64,000 nucleotides of DNA from Corynebacterium jeikeium (GTDB lineage Bacteria; Actinomycetota; Actinomycetes; Mycobacteriales; Mycobacteriaceae). The translations under genes and the position numbers were made by a program. A model generated the notes under the pieces. That model searched no databases. It was not told the DNA's origin and saw only the letters and a list, made by a program, of their open reading frames with translations. The stretch covers positions 1,922,001-1,986,000 of the forward strand of contig NZ_CP063195.1 of NCBI RefSeq assembly GCF_028609885.1, given 5' to 3'. Below, one piece after another: positions 15,868 to 24,772 of the stretch (its first letter is position 1; every line of letters starts with the position of its first letter).

Positions 15868-17427
15868 TTAGTGGCCGGTGCCAAGCCGGCCAGACAGGCG
15901 GTTCAGCCGGTCCTGACTGGGACCGTCGAGCCCGATAATGGACACGGTTTTGCCTCTGTCCTGGAACTTCTGCGTAATCGCGTCAAAGGTCGCGACCGTG
16001 GAGGCATCCCAGATCTCCGCCTCAGTGAGATCAATAGTGATATGACGGGCAGAATCGGTGTAATCAAAGCGATAAACCAGGTCATTGCTTGATGCCCAAA
16101 ACAACTGGCCATGCACCCGGTAGGTACGAGTATCAATCTCGCCATCGCCGTCGCCGTCGATCTCGGAGACCTTTTCAATGGAAGCGATATGTGCCATCCG
16201 ACGGGCGAACATGATCATCGCGGTGACCACACCCAACACCACACCAATGGCCAGGTTGCTGGTGGCTAGGGTGGCAATAATCGTCACGGCCATAACAATG
16301 GTCTCAGAGACCGGCATGAGTTTAAGGGTGCGTGGATGCACCGAGTGCCAGTCGATGGTGCCGACCGAGACCATGATCATGATTGCCACCAGCGCAGCCA
16401 TCGGGATCATGCCAACGATGTCGCCCAGTGCCAGGACCAGGACCAGCAGGAACACACCGGCTAACAGGGTGGATAGGCGGGTACGTGCCCCGGATTCGCG
16501 GACGTTGATCATGGTTTGACCGATCATCGCGCAGCCACCCATGCCGCCGAAGAAACCGGAGGCAATATTAGCCACCCCCTGTCCCCAGGATTCACGAGTT
16601 TTATCGGAATGAGTGTCGGTGATGTCATCGACGAGCTTGGCGGTCATCAACGATTCCATGAGACCGACCACGGCCATGGCCAGGGCATAAGGCGCGATGA
16701 TCTGCAGGGTCTCCAACGTCCACGGCACGTTCGGAATAAACAGGGACGGTAAGGTCTCCGGCATCTTGCCCATGTCCGAGACCGTCGGGACAGTCAAACC
16801 GGCGGCAATGACCAAACCGGTGAGCACGATAATCGTGACCAGCGGGGCGGGGATCACACTGGTGAGCTTGGGGAAGAAAATCATGATCACCACACCCAAG
16901 CCGACGAGTGGGTAGACTATCCAAGGCACATCAATGAGGTGTTCGAGTTGGGCGGTGAAAATCATAATGCCCAGTGCATTGACGAAACCCAGCATCACCG
17001 ATCGGGGGATAAAACGCTGAAGTTTCGCCACACCGAGGGCGCCGAGCACGATTTGTAGGACACCGCCCAACAGGACGGTGGCGATGAAATAATCCATCCC
17101 GTAACCACGCGCCACAGGAACAATGACTAGGGCAATAGCCCCGGTGGCGCCGGTGATCATTGCCGGGCGGCCACCGGTAAAGGCGATCGCAATGGCCATG
17201 ACTACCGAGGAAAACAGACCCATGGCTGGGTCAACACCGGCAAGGATGGAAAAGGCAATGGCCTCAGGGATCAGCGCCAGGGATACCGCCAGTCCGGCCA
17301 GAATCTCTATACGGATACGGGCGGGGGAAGAAAATGCGTAACGGAAGGATGCGATGATCCCGGTAGGGGCATCAGCGCCGTCTGGACTCAGGAGGGGGCG
17401 GGGGGCCGCCGTGCTAGTTTCAGTCAT
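15868..17427 (-). CDS. SulP-family inorganic anion transporter with STAS domain
   Basis: A 519-residue secondary transporter. About a dozen membrane helices are visible from residue 40 to 410, with the SulP signature region LIPEAIAFSILAGVDPAMGLFSSVVMA near the start. A cytoplasmic STAS domain fills the last 100 residues (ITIDLTEAEIWDASTVATFDAI). By family the substrate may be sulfate, bicarbonate, or molybdate; sequence reading cannot decide. It is divergent from a MerR regulator with a shared 169-bp region and belongs to unit 1 of the island, next to the mobilisation genes. A molybdate role would fit the neighbouring unit but is speculation. Confidence 0.88.
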   Translation of the reverse strand: MTETSTAAPRPLLSPDGADAPTGIIASFRYAFSSPARIRIEILAGLAVSLALIPEAIAFSILAGVDPAMGLFSSVVMAIAIAFTGGRPAMITGATGAIALVIVPVARGYGMDYFIATVLLGGVLQIVLGALGVAKLQRFIPRSVMLGFVNALGIMIFTAQLEHLIDVPWIVYPLVGLGVVIMIFFPKLTSVIPAPLVTIIVLTGLVIAAGLTVPTVSDMGKMPETLPSLFIPNVPWTLETLQIIAPYALAMAVVGLMESLMTAKLVDDITDTHSDKTRESWGQGVANIASGFFGGMGGCAMIGQTMINVRESGARTRLSTLLAGVFLLVLVLALGDIVGMIPMAALVAIMIMVSVGTIDWHSVHPRTLKLMPVSETIVMAVTIIATLATSNLAIGVVLGVVTAMIMFARRMAHIASIEKVSEIDGDGDGEIDTRTYRVHGQLFWASSNDLVYRFDYTDSARHITIDLTEAEIWDASTVATFDAITQKFQDRGKTVSIIGLDGPSQDRLNRLSGRLGTGH

Positions 17428-17482
17428 AGATGTCCAATCTTTGAGGGGATAGGTAACTGGGCGAACGCCCGAAAGGAATCCA

Positions 17483-17502
17483 ACCCTCTAGTAACTTTAG
17501 GT
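17483..17502. promoter_or_regulatory. MerR-type operator in the sulP-merR divergent region
   Basis: On the minus strand ACCTaaAGT and ACTagAGGGT form an imperfect dyad with the shape of MerR/SoxR-class operators (CCT-N2-AGT...ACT-N2-AGG). It lies about 60 bp before sulP and 95 bp before merR. Operators of this class sit in stretched -35/-10 spacers; I could not define those boxes with confidence. Confidence 0.45.
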
Positions 17503-17596
17503 TTGGTGATGGTGGTCATGGTAGCGGGAGTTTTACTCAACCGCCAACCCAGGCACAGGAACCCGTGAGCAACATCACCGTGAAGGAGAACAGGCA

Positions 17597-18001
17597 ATGC
17601 AAAACAGTAATTTCAAGATCGGCGAGGTCGTTGACCAGACGGGGTTGTCGATTCCCACCTTGCGTTATTATGACAACGTCGGCCTGATTACCCCATCGGG
17701 GCGTAGCCCTGGTGGGTTCAGGCTTTATAGTGAGGCTGATGTACGTCGTGTTTTGCTGGTGCGACGGATGAAACCGCTGGGGTTTACTCTGGATCAGATG
17801 CGGGAATTCCTGGAAGCTGCGGAGATTCTTCATAGTTCAGATGGCGGGCAGGACAGTGATACCGCACAGCAGGCACGGAGTAATGCCAAGGCCACCCTTG
17901 CCGACATTCGTGAGGAGACGCGCACCCGCTACGAAAAGCTACGCAAGCAAATTGCCTACGCTGAGGAATTCCTCGATCTGGTCAACACCCTGGCACCCTA
18001 A
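17597..18001 (+). CDS. MerR-family transcriptional regulator
   Basis: A 134-residue regulator. The winged helix-turn-helix is FKIGEVVDQTGLSIPTLRYYDNVGLITPSGRSPGGFRLYSEADVRRV, followed by a dimerisation helix (residues 90-130). It contains no cysteine, so it is neither SoxR-like nor a Cys-type metal sensor; the effector is unknown. GAAGGAG lies 8 bp before the ATG. It is divergent from sulP and most likely controls it through the dyad at 17483-17502. Found near the right end of unit 1 of the island. Confidence 0.88.
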   Translation: MQNSNFKIGEVVDQTGLSIPTLRYYDNVGLITPSGRSPGGFRLYSEADVRRVLLVRRMKPLGFTLDQMREFLEAAEILHSSDGGQDSDTAQQARSNAKATLADIREETRTRYEKLRKQIAYAEEFLDLVNTLAP

Positions 18002-18193
18002 ACTGCCCCCATCCTTCGCAGGGAGAAAAAGACCATCGTATTGAATGCGCTCTGTCGAATCGCGTTCCAGATGAAGTGGACGAACGCCCGCGGCCTCTCC
18101 GGAGTGGATGGCGATAGTACAGAGGACTTCTGAAATCCGTGCAGACGACTCCTCAAAACGACACAGTCATCCAAGGTCACAAAATCGAAAATT

Positions 18194-18240
18194 GTCACTT
18201 AACCCCATCACTTCCAAACCGGCTTAAGTGACAAAATGCC
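18194..18240. repeat. Back-to-back IS1249-like end footprints
   Basis: GTCACTTAACCCC (18194-18206) and CTTAAGTGACAAAATG (18223-18238) are inverted and resemble the terminal repeats of the IS1249-type element at 32949 (GGGTTAAGTGACAAAAATG). They face each other around 16 bp of other sequence. They may be scars of two deleted elements or an independent inverted repeat. Confidence 0.35.
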
Positions 18241-18245
18241 ATCGC

Positions 18246-18267
18246 TAAAGTCCCGATTTGAGTCCCA
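18246..18267. repeat. 22-bp end repeat of unit 1, right copy
   Basis: Twenty of 22 bases match 12498-12519, including both AGTCCC motifs. Located 69 bp left of attachment core copy 2. The two copies mark both ends of unit 1. Confidence 0.4.
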
Positions 18268-18294
18268 GGACGTGCGCCTTAAGAGAAATAACTA

Positions 18295-18328
18295 AAGCCC
18301 CTACCAGTGTTTCTCCTGGTAGGGGCTT
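18295..18328 (-). terminator. Foreign tRNA-type terminator beside attachment core 2
   Basis: A perfect 13-bp stem (18295-18307 with 18316-18328) lies directly downstream of the tRNA-derived core on the minus strand, followed by TTAGTT. It differs from the terminator behind the intact tRNA, so it came with the element or from another host's tRNA locus. Confidence 0.6.
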
Positions 18329-18336
18329 GGAAGTTG

Positions 18337-18374
18337 GTAGCGGGGGCAGGATTCGAACCTACGACCTCTGGGTT
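18337..18374. repeat. Internal attachment core (copy 2) between the two island units
   Basis: This 38-bp segment is identical to 12354-12391 and 34407-34444: the 3' part of the initiator tRNA from the anticodon loop onward. Flanks differ from those copies on both sides except that copies 1 and 2 share TCTC beyond the core. It marks the junction of two tandem insertions. Confidence 0.85.
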
Positions 18375-19117
18375 CTCTGTATTAAGTGCGCACTACTTGA
18401 AACTATCTCTGGCAACAATACAGTTCGCCACTGCAGCAGACCCCTGAGTGAAGTACCCACCCCCTCCAGAAACAATTAACCCAATATAAAGGTATATACC
18501 GGCCACCAACCCATTTTAGAAATCATCACGATCGCAAGTACGTTTCAATCCAATTAAGTACCGTAATTCGTGACAGATCTCCAATTCGCTACATCGGCGA
18601 TGGTTCACAATATCTCCCCAAGGCGTCCGAAAAGCGTTTCACCGCAATCTCATTTCAGGTGGAGCAACCCTTGAACGAAGACTCGACAACTGCAGGCAGT
18701 CGCTTGAGCGCACCTATCCCTAATAGGCCAAGCAAACCGCTTCTTTTCTCCCCAGGGAGGGAAGCAAGCGACTGATAAATCCCCTTTTCCACTAATCGTT
18801 TTACATCGACCATCAGCCACAAGAAATCCCGAAGCTACTACAAAGGTTAACAAGCAAAAGACAATCGTCACAATACGACCATCATGCACCTAACAAAGTG
18901 CCGGTACGACGTCACCTAAGTCATATTCAAAACTAAGGAGCGTCACTAACCGGCCTCCCCATCACACGCTCGCCGAGTAGCGATTTAAACCTATCAACAC
19001 TACTTTATTGACCGGGCCACCATGCCACAAACTCGATAATTTTTCTTGTAAAGCCTAGCGCAGGTTCGACAAAATGAAAACCTACCACGGCAGAATATTG
19101 TAAGAAAAAAACTGGCA
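18375..19117. other. 743 bp without a convincing gene
   Basis: This is the left end of unit 2, AT-richer than the chromosome. The only open frame of note is 18650-18889 (minus, 79 codons) with a hydrophobic start (IVTIVFCLLTFVVASGFLVADG) that could be a signal peptide, but codon use and context do not support it strongly. No tRNA, repeat array or promoter stands out. Confidence 0.4.
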
Positions 19118-19816
19118 TTAGCCCAAAGAATCTAGTTTCTCATTTAATAAATTATTCCTCTCTTTTAGCTCAGAAATTTCGTTACGCAACTCGTCTATGT
19201 CGGCCCGATACAAGGCAATCCTCTCGTCGACCTGCTCCTTGTCCCATCGGGGCTTAATATGTTTAGTACAGTTTTTATCCGAAGCTACAATATCAACTAT
19301 CATTGCCCTCTCAGACTTAGACCGGATTTCTTTATCGCCTAGATTACGTAATTGTTTAGCAATTTTTGGGTCATCACAAAGCTCAATTACCCGCGCATAT
19401 CCGAACACCTTTAATCGTGTTCGAAGTGGGTAGTTAATGAAGAATAATGCTACTCGCCCATCTCGGTCGATGTTGCCTGTACTCACATACTGGTTGTTCC
19501 CCATAAACTCTAACCACCCTATAGTCCTGTCATCCAGAACGTGCACAAAGCCCTTTGGACCACCTCTATGCTGGACATAAGGCCAACCTGCACCAGTTAC
19601 CGTAGACAGGAAGAAAGAGTCAGCCTGCTGTATCAACTTCCGGTCTGCGGGTTCAAACTCAAATCTCCCTACTCGCTCCGGAAGTGTTGTTCCTACGGAG
19701 CCTTGACGTCGGCGAACAAACGAATCGTAGGCGAGTTGTTCATAAGTGACTGCGTCTGCCCCCTCATGCGTAGCCCCTTCGTTAGATTCCGCTTCCTTAG
19801 CATCCATGTCTTTCAT
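19118..19816 (-). CDS. Pyridoxamine 5'-phosphate oxidase-like flavin split-barrel protein
   Basis: A 232-residue protein. The core block IQQADSFFLSTVTGAGWPYVQHRGGPKGFVHVLDDRTIGWLEFMGNNQYVSTGNIDRDGRVALFFINYPLRTRLKVFGYARV is the split-barrel FMN/F420-binding family related to PNPOx. The last 35 residues form a coiled coil (ISELKERNNLLNEKLDSLG). It is probably an oxidoreductase, not a vitamin B6 enzyme. The first 25 residues are an acidic extension of doubtful start. AT-rich codon use differs from the core genes. It is isolated in unit 2 with no cotranscribed partner. Confidence 0.78.
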   Translation of the reverse strand: MKDMDAKEAESNEGATHEGADAVTYEQLAYDSFVRRRQGSVGTTLPERVGRFEFEPADRKLIQQADSFFLSTVTGAGWPYVQHRGGPKGFVHVLDDRTIGWLEFMGNNQYVSTGNIDRDGRVALFFINYPLRTRLKVFGYARVIELCDDPKIAKQLRNLGDKEIRSKSERAMIVDIVASDKNCTKHIKPRWDKEQVDERIALYRADIDELRNEISELKERNNLLNEKLDSLG

Positions 19817-20160
19817 ACTAGCGGGTAACGGGTGAAGCGTACTGAGTTTGGTCCCGTTCGCATCCAGGGAAGGATAGGAAACTATCGTAAAACTTTTGCC
19901 CTAATCTCGCCGCCTAGGCGTGCCCCTTAGCCGAGGAGGGCAAGGAGCTTGAAGGTTACTCATGGTGGCCAACTGTCGAGTAGACCAAGCGGAGCTTGAG
20001 GATTGTCGCCCACACTAACTCCGGTTGCATGCATTACTGCACCGTCTGAGCACAAGGAGTTCTCGACTGACGGACTTCGACGGATATGTTGGAAGACAAG
20101 TAGCGAAGCGGGGTACGTGCTGTCAAGGGGTGAATGCGCCACTTCGACCGGGAGGTAGTT
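19817..20160. other. Intergenic region before the IS30 transposase
   Basis: This holds the promoter side of the split-barrel gene and presumably the left end of the IS30-type element. I could not find a convincing terminal inverted repeat, so the element borders are left open. Confidence 0.3.
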
Positions 20161-21822
20161 GTGACGCGTTGGACTCCGAAGGATGTTAAGGATGCTGCTG
20201 TTGAGCGCGTGGTGGCAGGCGAGGCAGTTAGCCTGGTCGCGCGTGATGTGGGTGTAGGCCCCGAATCGGTTTACGGTTGGTTGAGGGTAAGAGGTGTCGA
20301 ACCTCCAGGCAGGCGTGCGAGTCGTTTGCGTGATCCGTTTGTCCGTGAGGCTGTTGGGTTGGTGCGTGCAGGTATGTCGATCAGTCAAGCAGCACAGACT
20401 GTTGGAATATCGACTGGCTTGCTTCACAGCAGGTTAAAGAAAGCTGGTGTAATCGAAGTGCGGCCTAGACGCGCCCACTTGTCACCTGATGAACGTGCCC
20501 AGGCCGTGGAGCGAGTGCTTGCTGGTGAGAGCTGTCAGACAGTGGCTGATGCTATCGGTGTGCATCCTTCTACCGTGTATGGGTGGATAAGGAAGCAGCG
20601 GTATGCGAAGTTACGCCGGCAGCGACATCGTCGAACGCCTGATGAGGCGGTGGTGTCTTTGCCAGATACAGGCAAGAAGCTGGGTAAAGATTCTGTTATG
20701 CCAGCACCGATGAAAACTCAAGCCGTTGATGGATTTCCTAGCGGCGTATTCGACAAACACGCCTTAGTAGGGCGTGGTCGCAGGCTTACTGTTGAAGACC
20801 GTGTTGCTATTGAAGCGGGATGTCGTGTCGGTGATTCGGCACGAGCCATCGCGCAGAAAATAAATAGGCACCACAGTGTCGTCGCTCGTGAAATCACCCG
20901 TAATGGTTGGAAGATCGTCGATGAGGACGGCACAGAGCAGCTGCGGTATAACGCCCACAACGCTGCTGTTTCTACTGCTGGTCGGATGGTGCGGCCAAAA
21001 CTACGCAAGCTCGATGAAAGCCCAACGCGTCGGGGTGTAGTAGTCGATTGCCTTGCCCGCAGGTGGTCACCTGGGCGCATTAGTGCATGGCTTGAGCATG
21101 CTTTCAGCGATGATGAAAGCATGCGTATTTCCCACGAAGCGATCTACAGTGCCTTATACATTCAAGGCAAAGGCAGCCTGCGAGCCGAGCTTGAAGAAGT
21201 CATGAAGACTAAAGACGTACTTATCCGCGGCGGCTCAACACGCAAGCGTCGTGCCCGAAACGCTGGCGTGTTAACCGGTCGCCCTTGGATCAAAGGTGCT
21301 GAGATCACCCACCGCAGCCCGGAAGCTGATGACAGGGCTATTCCCGGGCACTGGGAGGGCGACCTTGTTATTGGTAAAGGTGGCAAAAGCGCGCTGATTA
21401 CCCTAGTAGAGCGCACCAGCCGTTACACCCTGCTTGGACACCTTCCCGATGAGCACAGTTCACACACCGTGGTCGCAACCCTGCAGGACATGGTCAAAGA
21501 CCTCAACACCGAGCAGCTAAAGACCATCACATGGGACCAAGGCGCAGAAATGGCTGTCACAGCACAAGTCCAGATTAAAGACGGCTGCCAGGTGTTTTTC
21601 TGTGAACCGCACTCACCGTGGCAGAGACCAACCAACGAGAACACCAACGGCGAGATCAGGCGCAGGTTCTACAAAAAGGGCACCGACTTTGCCACCGTCA
21701 CACCCGAACATGTCGCGTGGGTGCAAAATGAGCTCAACGAAACACCCCGACAAATCCTCGGCGGCGCAACCCCACGTGAAATACTTAACGAACTATTCAA
21801 GCGTGGCGCATCCACCGCTTGA
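20161..21822 (+). CDS. IS30-family transposase with extended N-terminus
   Basis: A DDE transposase of 553 residues from GTG 20161, which has GGGAGG five bases upstream; an ATG nine codons earlier lacks one. Catalytic core: IPGHWEGDLVIGKGGKSALITLVERTSRY (first Asp), TITWDQGAEMA (second Asp) and SPWQRPTNENTNGEIRRRF (Glu), the IS30 pattern. The N-terminal 170 residues hold three successive helix-turn-helix-like repeats (VARDVGVGPESVYGW, AAQTVGISTGLLHSR, VADAIGVHPSTVYGW), then a further IS30 HTH (ARAIAQKINRHHSVVAREI). Typical IS30 transposases are 350-400 residues, so the extra repeats are notable. The frame is intact, so it may be active. Confidence 0.88.
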   Translation: MTRWTPKDVKDAAVERVVAGEAVSLVARDVGVGPESVYGWLRVRGVEPPGRRASRLRDPFVREAVGLVRAGMSISQAAQTVGISTGLLHSRLKKAGVIEVRPRRAHLSPDERAQAVERVLAGESCQTVADAIGVHPSTVYGWIRKQRYAKLRRQRHRRTPDEAVVSLPDTGKKLGKDSVMPAPMKTQAVDGFPSGVFDKHALVGRGRRLTVEDRVAIEAGCRVGDSARAIAQKINRHHSVVAREITRNGWKIVDEDGTEQLRYNAHNAAVSTAGRMVRPKLRKLDESPTRRGVVVDCLARRWSPGRISAWLEHAFSDDESMRISHEAIYSALYIQGKGSLRAELEEVMKTKDVLIRGGSTRKRRARNAGVLTGRPWIKGAEITHRSPEADDRAIPGHWEGDLVIGKGGKSALITLVERTSRYTLLGHLPDEHSSHTVVATLQDMVKDLNTEQLKTITWDQGAEMAVTAQVQIKDGCQVFFCEPHSPWQRPTNENTNGEIRRRFYKKGTDFATVTPEHVAWVQNELNETPRQILGGATPREILNELFKRGASTA

Positions 21823-22340
21823 TTCCGCCGTAGATGAATTCCTTGAGATTGTGTTGGCTTTTTCGCAGTGGCGGTCGAACACCGCACGCGGAAATAGTCG
21901 ATTGTATCGATACCTAGCGGAATCGCTTCAAAGCGAGGCAAATGGCCGCACGTTGAATGCGGCGTTAGATTGTTGGTTGTCTCTTTTCAAAGGGACCGTG
22001 TGCCAATATCTCAGCTAGCGCGAGAGTACCAAAGGCAAAAATCAATAATTTCATAGTACGTGGTTCGACTCGCGCCTTCGCCATCCCCAGCCCCCCGTTT
22101 TGCTATATTCCTCATCAAGATCCGACTCATCTGCTTCGCCCATATCACCGTCGGGCTTAATCACCACCCCCTCGTTGTACTGCTAGTATCTGGCGAGCAA
22201 ACTTTTGCTCTCAGCCTCGCATTCCCCGCGTGAGCGTGGCCTCGTGGACCTTCAGTTTGTCCGACGTATCCGTAAAACTTCACTGTCGGGTCACCGGGTT
22301 GCGCGCAGCTACACAAACTACGCTCATGCCCTTAAACAGT
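21823..22340. other. Intergenic region with a possible interrupted gene
   Basis: An open stretch continues from about 21829 to 22018 (plus strand) reading DEFLEIVLAFSQWRSNTARGNSRLYRYLAESLQ, without its own start; it may be the tail of a gene cut by the IS30-type element or chance. The remaining 320 bp show no gene or repeat. Confidence 0.3.
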
Positions 22341-22549
22341 AAATACATCACCACAAAATGAATGAAGAAAACGGTGCCGATAATCCACATGTAGAGCCGC
22401 AACGCCCCCAGCGCCCCTCACCGACAATCAGCAAGACAGCTGTCCCGATGGCACCTATCTTTCTTCCCTCCCCAGGACACGATAGGACGTCATCACCCTG
22501 GCTTTCCTCAACAATCGCGATACTGACAATTTCATCATTGCCGATTCAA

Positions 22550-22990
22550 TGGAGTTAACTAAGAGTACCGGAGTGACATAGCGCAAATACGCTCTTTGCA
22601 ACGACCACCAGGAACTGCTCCAGCGAGACGAACAGCGCGGATGAGGGATTGGCGCTCTCCACGACGGCTCCGGTCAAGAAGCCCGGCTGCGAGGCCTCGA
22701 ACTCGAAGCCCGCACAATCCAGAACAGAGAACCAGATAATCGGCACAATTCTCGGTAAGGCGATGACGCCTCCGATGAATTCGTGGGCTTTCCGAACGCG
22801 AGAAATGGGCACCACAAACATGCCCGCGAACGGCGACCAGCAAATGGTTCACCCTAGTAGAGCACCGTACACGCAGCCCCCTTCCCAATTCGGACTGACA
22901 TCGTAGCCGTCGGTGCAGAACATAATCCTCGTCAGCGTATCCATGCTCATACCAGCCGTGTCGACGATTTAGGGCAACTGCGGCAACGTC
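22550..22990 (-). pseudogene. Degenerate BCCT-family (betaine/choline/carnitine) transporter
   Basis: Read on the minus strand, frames broken by stops and shifts spell the BCCT core: TICWSPFAGMFVVPISRVRKAHEFIGGVIALPRIVPIIWFSVL corresponds to the family's [25 protein letters not shown] block. Then NPSSALFVSLEQF matches the following conserved ALF segment. A stop replaces the Trp pair and an upstream frameshift is needed to continue. No start codon and no C-terminal helices are readable. This is a decayed compatible-solute importer, probably non-functional. Confidence 0.6.
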
Positions 22991-23012
22991 GAGCCCCTAG
23001 GCAGGTAGAAAC

Positions 23013-23061
23013 TGGTGAGAACATCACCACCCTAAAGTTTGTGCCTACGAATCACAAACTT
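23013..23061 (+). promoter_or_regulatory. Two inverted repeats upstream of modA
   Basis: TGGTGA-N5-TCACCA (23013-23029) and AAGTTTGTG-N9-CACAAACTT (23035-23061) are both perfect dyads about 150-200 bp before modA. They are candidate operators for a molybdate-responsive regulator, or the second could be an RNA hairpin. No ModE-type gene lies in the window. Confidence 0.4.
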
Positions 23062-23214
23062 CAAATGAGGCATCACGCTAAAGGTCAAACGCCTGTGCCC
23101 CGTGGCAGACTCGTCGAAGCTGCTACCCCAGCTTCTTACCTTCAGAAGTCACAGCGCCAGAGATATAAGGAAGCATTGATTAGATATACTACGTGCATGG
23201 TTCGAAGGAAGGTA

Positions 23215-23976
23215 ATGAGGTCAGCTTCCGCGATTCTGAGTGTCGGAACGCTTCTACTTTCAGGATGTACCTCGAGCTTTGATAAGGCTCAGACAACTAC
23301 ACTGACGGTCTTCGCCGCAGCATCCCTGGCTGAGGTCTACGGAGCAATAGGAAAGGAATTCGAGGCTGCTAACCCAGGAGTTGACCTCCAATTTGAGTTT
23401 GCTGGATCACAAACCCTAGTGGAGCAGTTAGTAAACGGTGCGGATGCTGATGTATTAGCAACTGCAGATGCCATTACCATGGATCGCGCTGTGGATGGTG
23501 GTGTTGTGAGCGGCAGACCAATCCCTTTCGCTGAAAACATACTGACTATCGCGGTCGAGCCAGGTAACCCACTTGATATCTCGGAGCTCGTATCTTTAAC
23601 AAATCCCGACGTCGCAGTCGTTGTCTGCGCCAAGGGAGTGCCGTGCGGTAACGCTACCGAAACAGCTACAGAAGCCGCCGGAGTGATTCTGAGACCAGTC
23701 TCTGAGGAACAGAAGGTTACTGACGTACTTGGAAAGGTTTCCTCAGGACAAGCGGACGCTGGCCTAGTGTACCGCACAGATATTGCCACCGCGAATGGCG
23801 CGGTGGAGGCAGTAGATTTCCCAGAAGCAAACCGAGCAGTCAATAGCTACTTCATCAATACCGTCACTGGCACCCCGAGATCTCGGGATGCCAAGCGGTT
23901 CATCGAATTCATGTCCACCGCGGATGCACAGGAAATTCTCTCGGATGCAGGCTTCCAACCGGCGGAAAAATCATAG
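23215..23976 (+). CDS. modA: Molybdate ABC transporter substrate-binding lipoprotein ModA
   Basis: A 253-residue periplasmic-binding-type lipoprotein. Signal peptide with lipobox LLLSGC (Cys 18). TVFAAASLAEVYGAIGKEFEAANPGVDLQFEFAGSQTLVEQLVNGADADVLATAD is the ModA signature, with the oxyanion-binding Ser and Ala residues; GQADAGLVYRTDI is the distal hinge block. It binds molybdate or tungstate outside the membrane. ATG 23215 is chosen for AAGGAAGG in front; ATG 23197 directly after a TATACT -10 box is an alternative leaderless start. First gene of modABC-mog; modB begins 10 bp after it. Confidence 0.92.
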   Translation: MRSASAILSVGTLLLSGCTSSFDKAQTTTLTVFAAASLAEVYGAIGKEFEAANPGVDLQFEFAGSQTLVEQLVNGADADVLATADAITMDRAVDGGVVSGRPIPFAENILTIAVEPGNPLDISELVSLTNPDVAVVVCAKGVPCGNATETATEAAGVILRPVSEEQKVTDVLGKVSSGQADAGLVYRTDIATANGAVEAVDFPEANRAVNSYFINTVTGTPRSRDAKRFIEFMSTADAQEILSDAGFQPAEKS

Positions 23977-23986
23977 GGCCATCACA

Positions 23987-24772
23987 GTGTCCCCTAGAAC
24001 ACCACGAATTGTCCCCCGCTGGCTATTCGTACCAGCGGGGTTAGGAATAATCTTTTTACTCCTCCCCATTATCGGACTGATATCCCAAATCTCTTGGAGT
24101 AATTTTCCAGCCCTGATCTTCGCCGACACTGCTATCGATGCTCTCCGGTTATCAATCTGCACCTCTGCAACCGCCACCGCAATTGTTGTTGCCATCGGCA
24201 TTCCACTGAGCATGATTCTGGCTTGGACCGATTTCCCGGGCAAGAAGCTCCTACGCGCGCTCCTGCTCTTACCTCTTGTGCTGCCACCAGTAGTGAGCGG
24301 TATTGCACTCCTTCAGGCTTTTGGACGGCGTGGCCTCATTGGCTCCCAATTTGAAGCCTTTGGAATAGAAATCGCTTTTACTACAGTTGCGGTGGTCATA
24401 TCCCAGGTTTTTATTTCGCTCCCATTCATGGTGGTGACACTCGAAGGGGCACTAAATACAGCAGGGAGAAGCTACCAAACCGTGGCAATGAGCCTCGGTG
24501 CTTCCCCAACCCGAACCTTATGGCGCGTGAGCGTGCCGATGATGACTCCTGCAATTATGTCGGGAGGCATACTTGCATTCGCCCGAAGCTTGGGAGAATT
24601 TGGCGCAACCAGCATCTTTGCAGGTTCCCGCCAAGGTGTAACCCGAACCTTACCCGTTGAGATCTACCTTCAACGAGAAATTGATCCCGACTCGGCAATT
24701 GCTCTATCCCTGCTGCTTATCATATCTTCCATTGTCATCGTCGGAGCGGTATACGGGAGGGTGCGCAAATGA
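23987..24772 (+). CDS. modB: Molybdate ABC transporter permease ModB
   Basis: A 261-residue permease with about six membrane helices. The ABC-coupling EAA loop reads EGALNTAGRSYQTVAMSLGASPTRTLWRVSVPMMTPAIMSGGILAFARSLGEFGATSIFAG, typical of ModB. GTG 23987 follows the modA stop; an ATG at 23945 inside modA would add 14 residues. Overlaps modC by 4 bp (ATGA), so expression is coupled. It forms the channel with ModC driving import of molybdate captured by ModA. Confidence 0.92.
   Translation: MSPRTPRIVPRWLFVPAGLGIIFLLLPIIGLISQISWSNFPALIFADTAIDALRLSICTSATATAIVVAIGIPLSMILAWTDFPGKKLLRALLLLPLVLPPVVSGIALLQAFGRRGLIGSQFEAFGIEIAFTTVAVVISQVFISLPFMVVTLEGALNTAGRSYQTVAMSLGASPTRTLWRVSVPMMTPAIMSGGILAFARSLGEFGATSIFAGSRQGVTRTLPVEIYLQREIDPDSAIALSLLLIISSIVIVGAVYGRVRK

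Noticed and set aside
18337..18415. A third tRNA gene at the internal core copy
   Set aside because: Again only the 38-bp 3' segment matches; the adjoining bases do not complete a D-arm or acceptor stem.
18650..18889. A small secreted protein of 79 residues
   Set aside because: The hydrophobic start is suggestive but no ribosome site, homologous motif or conserved neighbour supports it.
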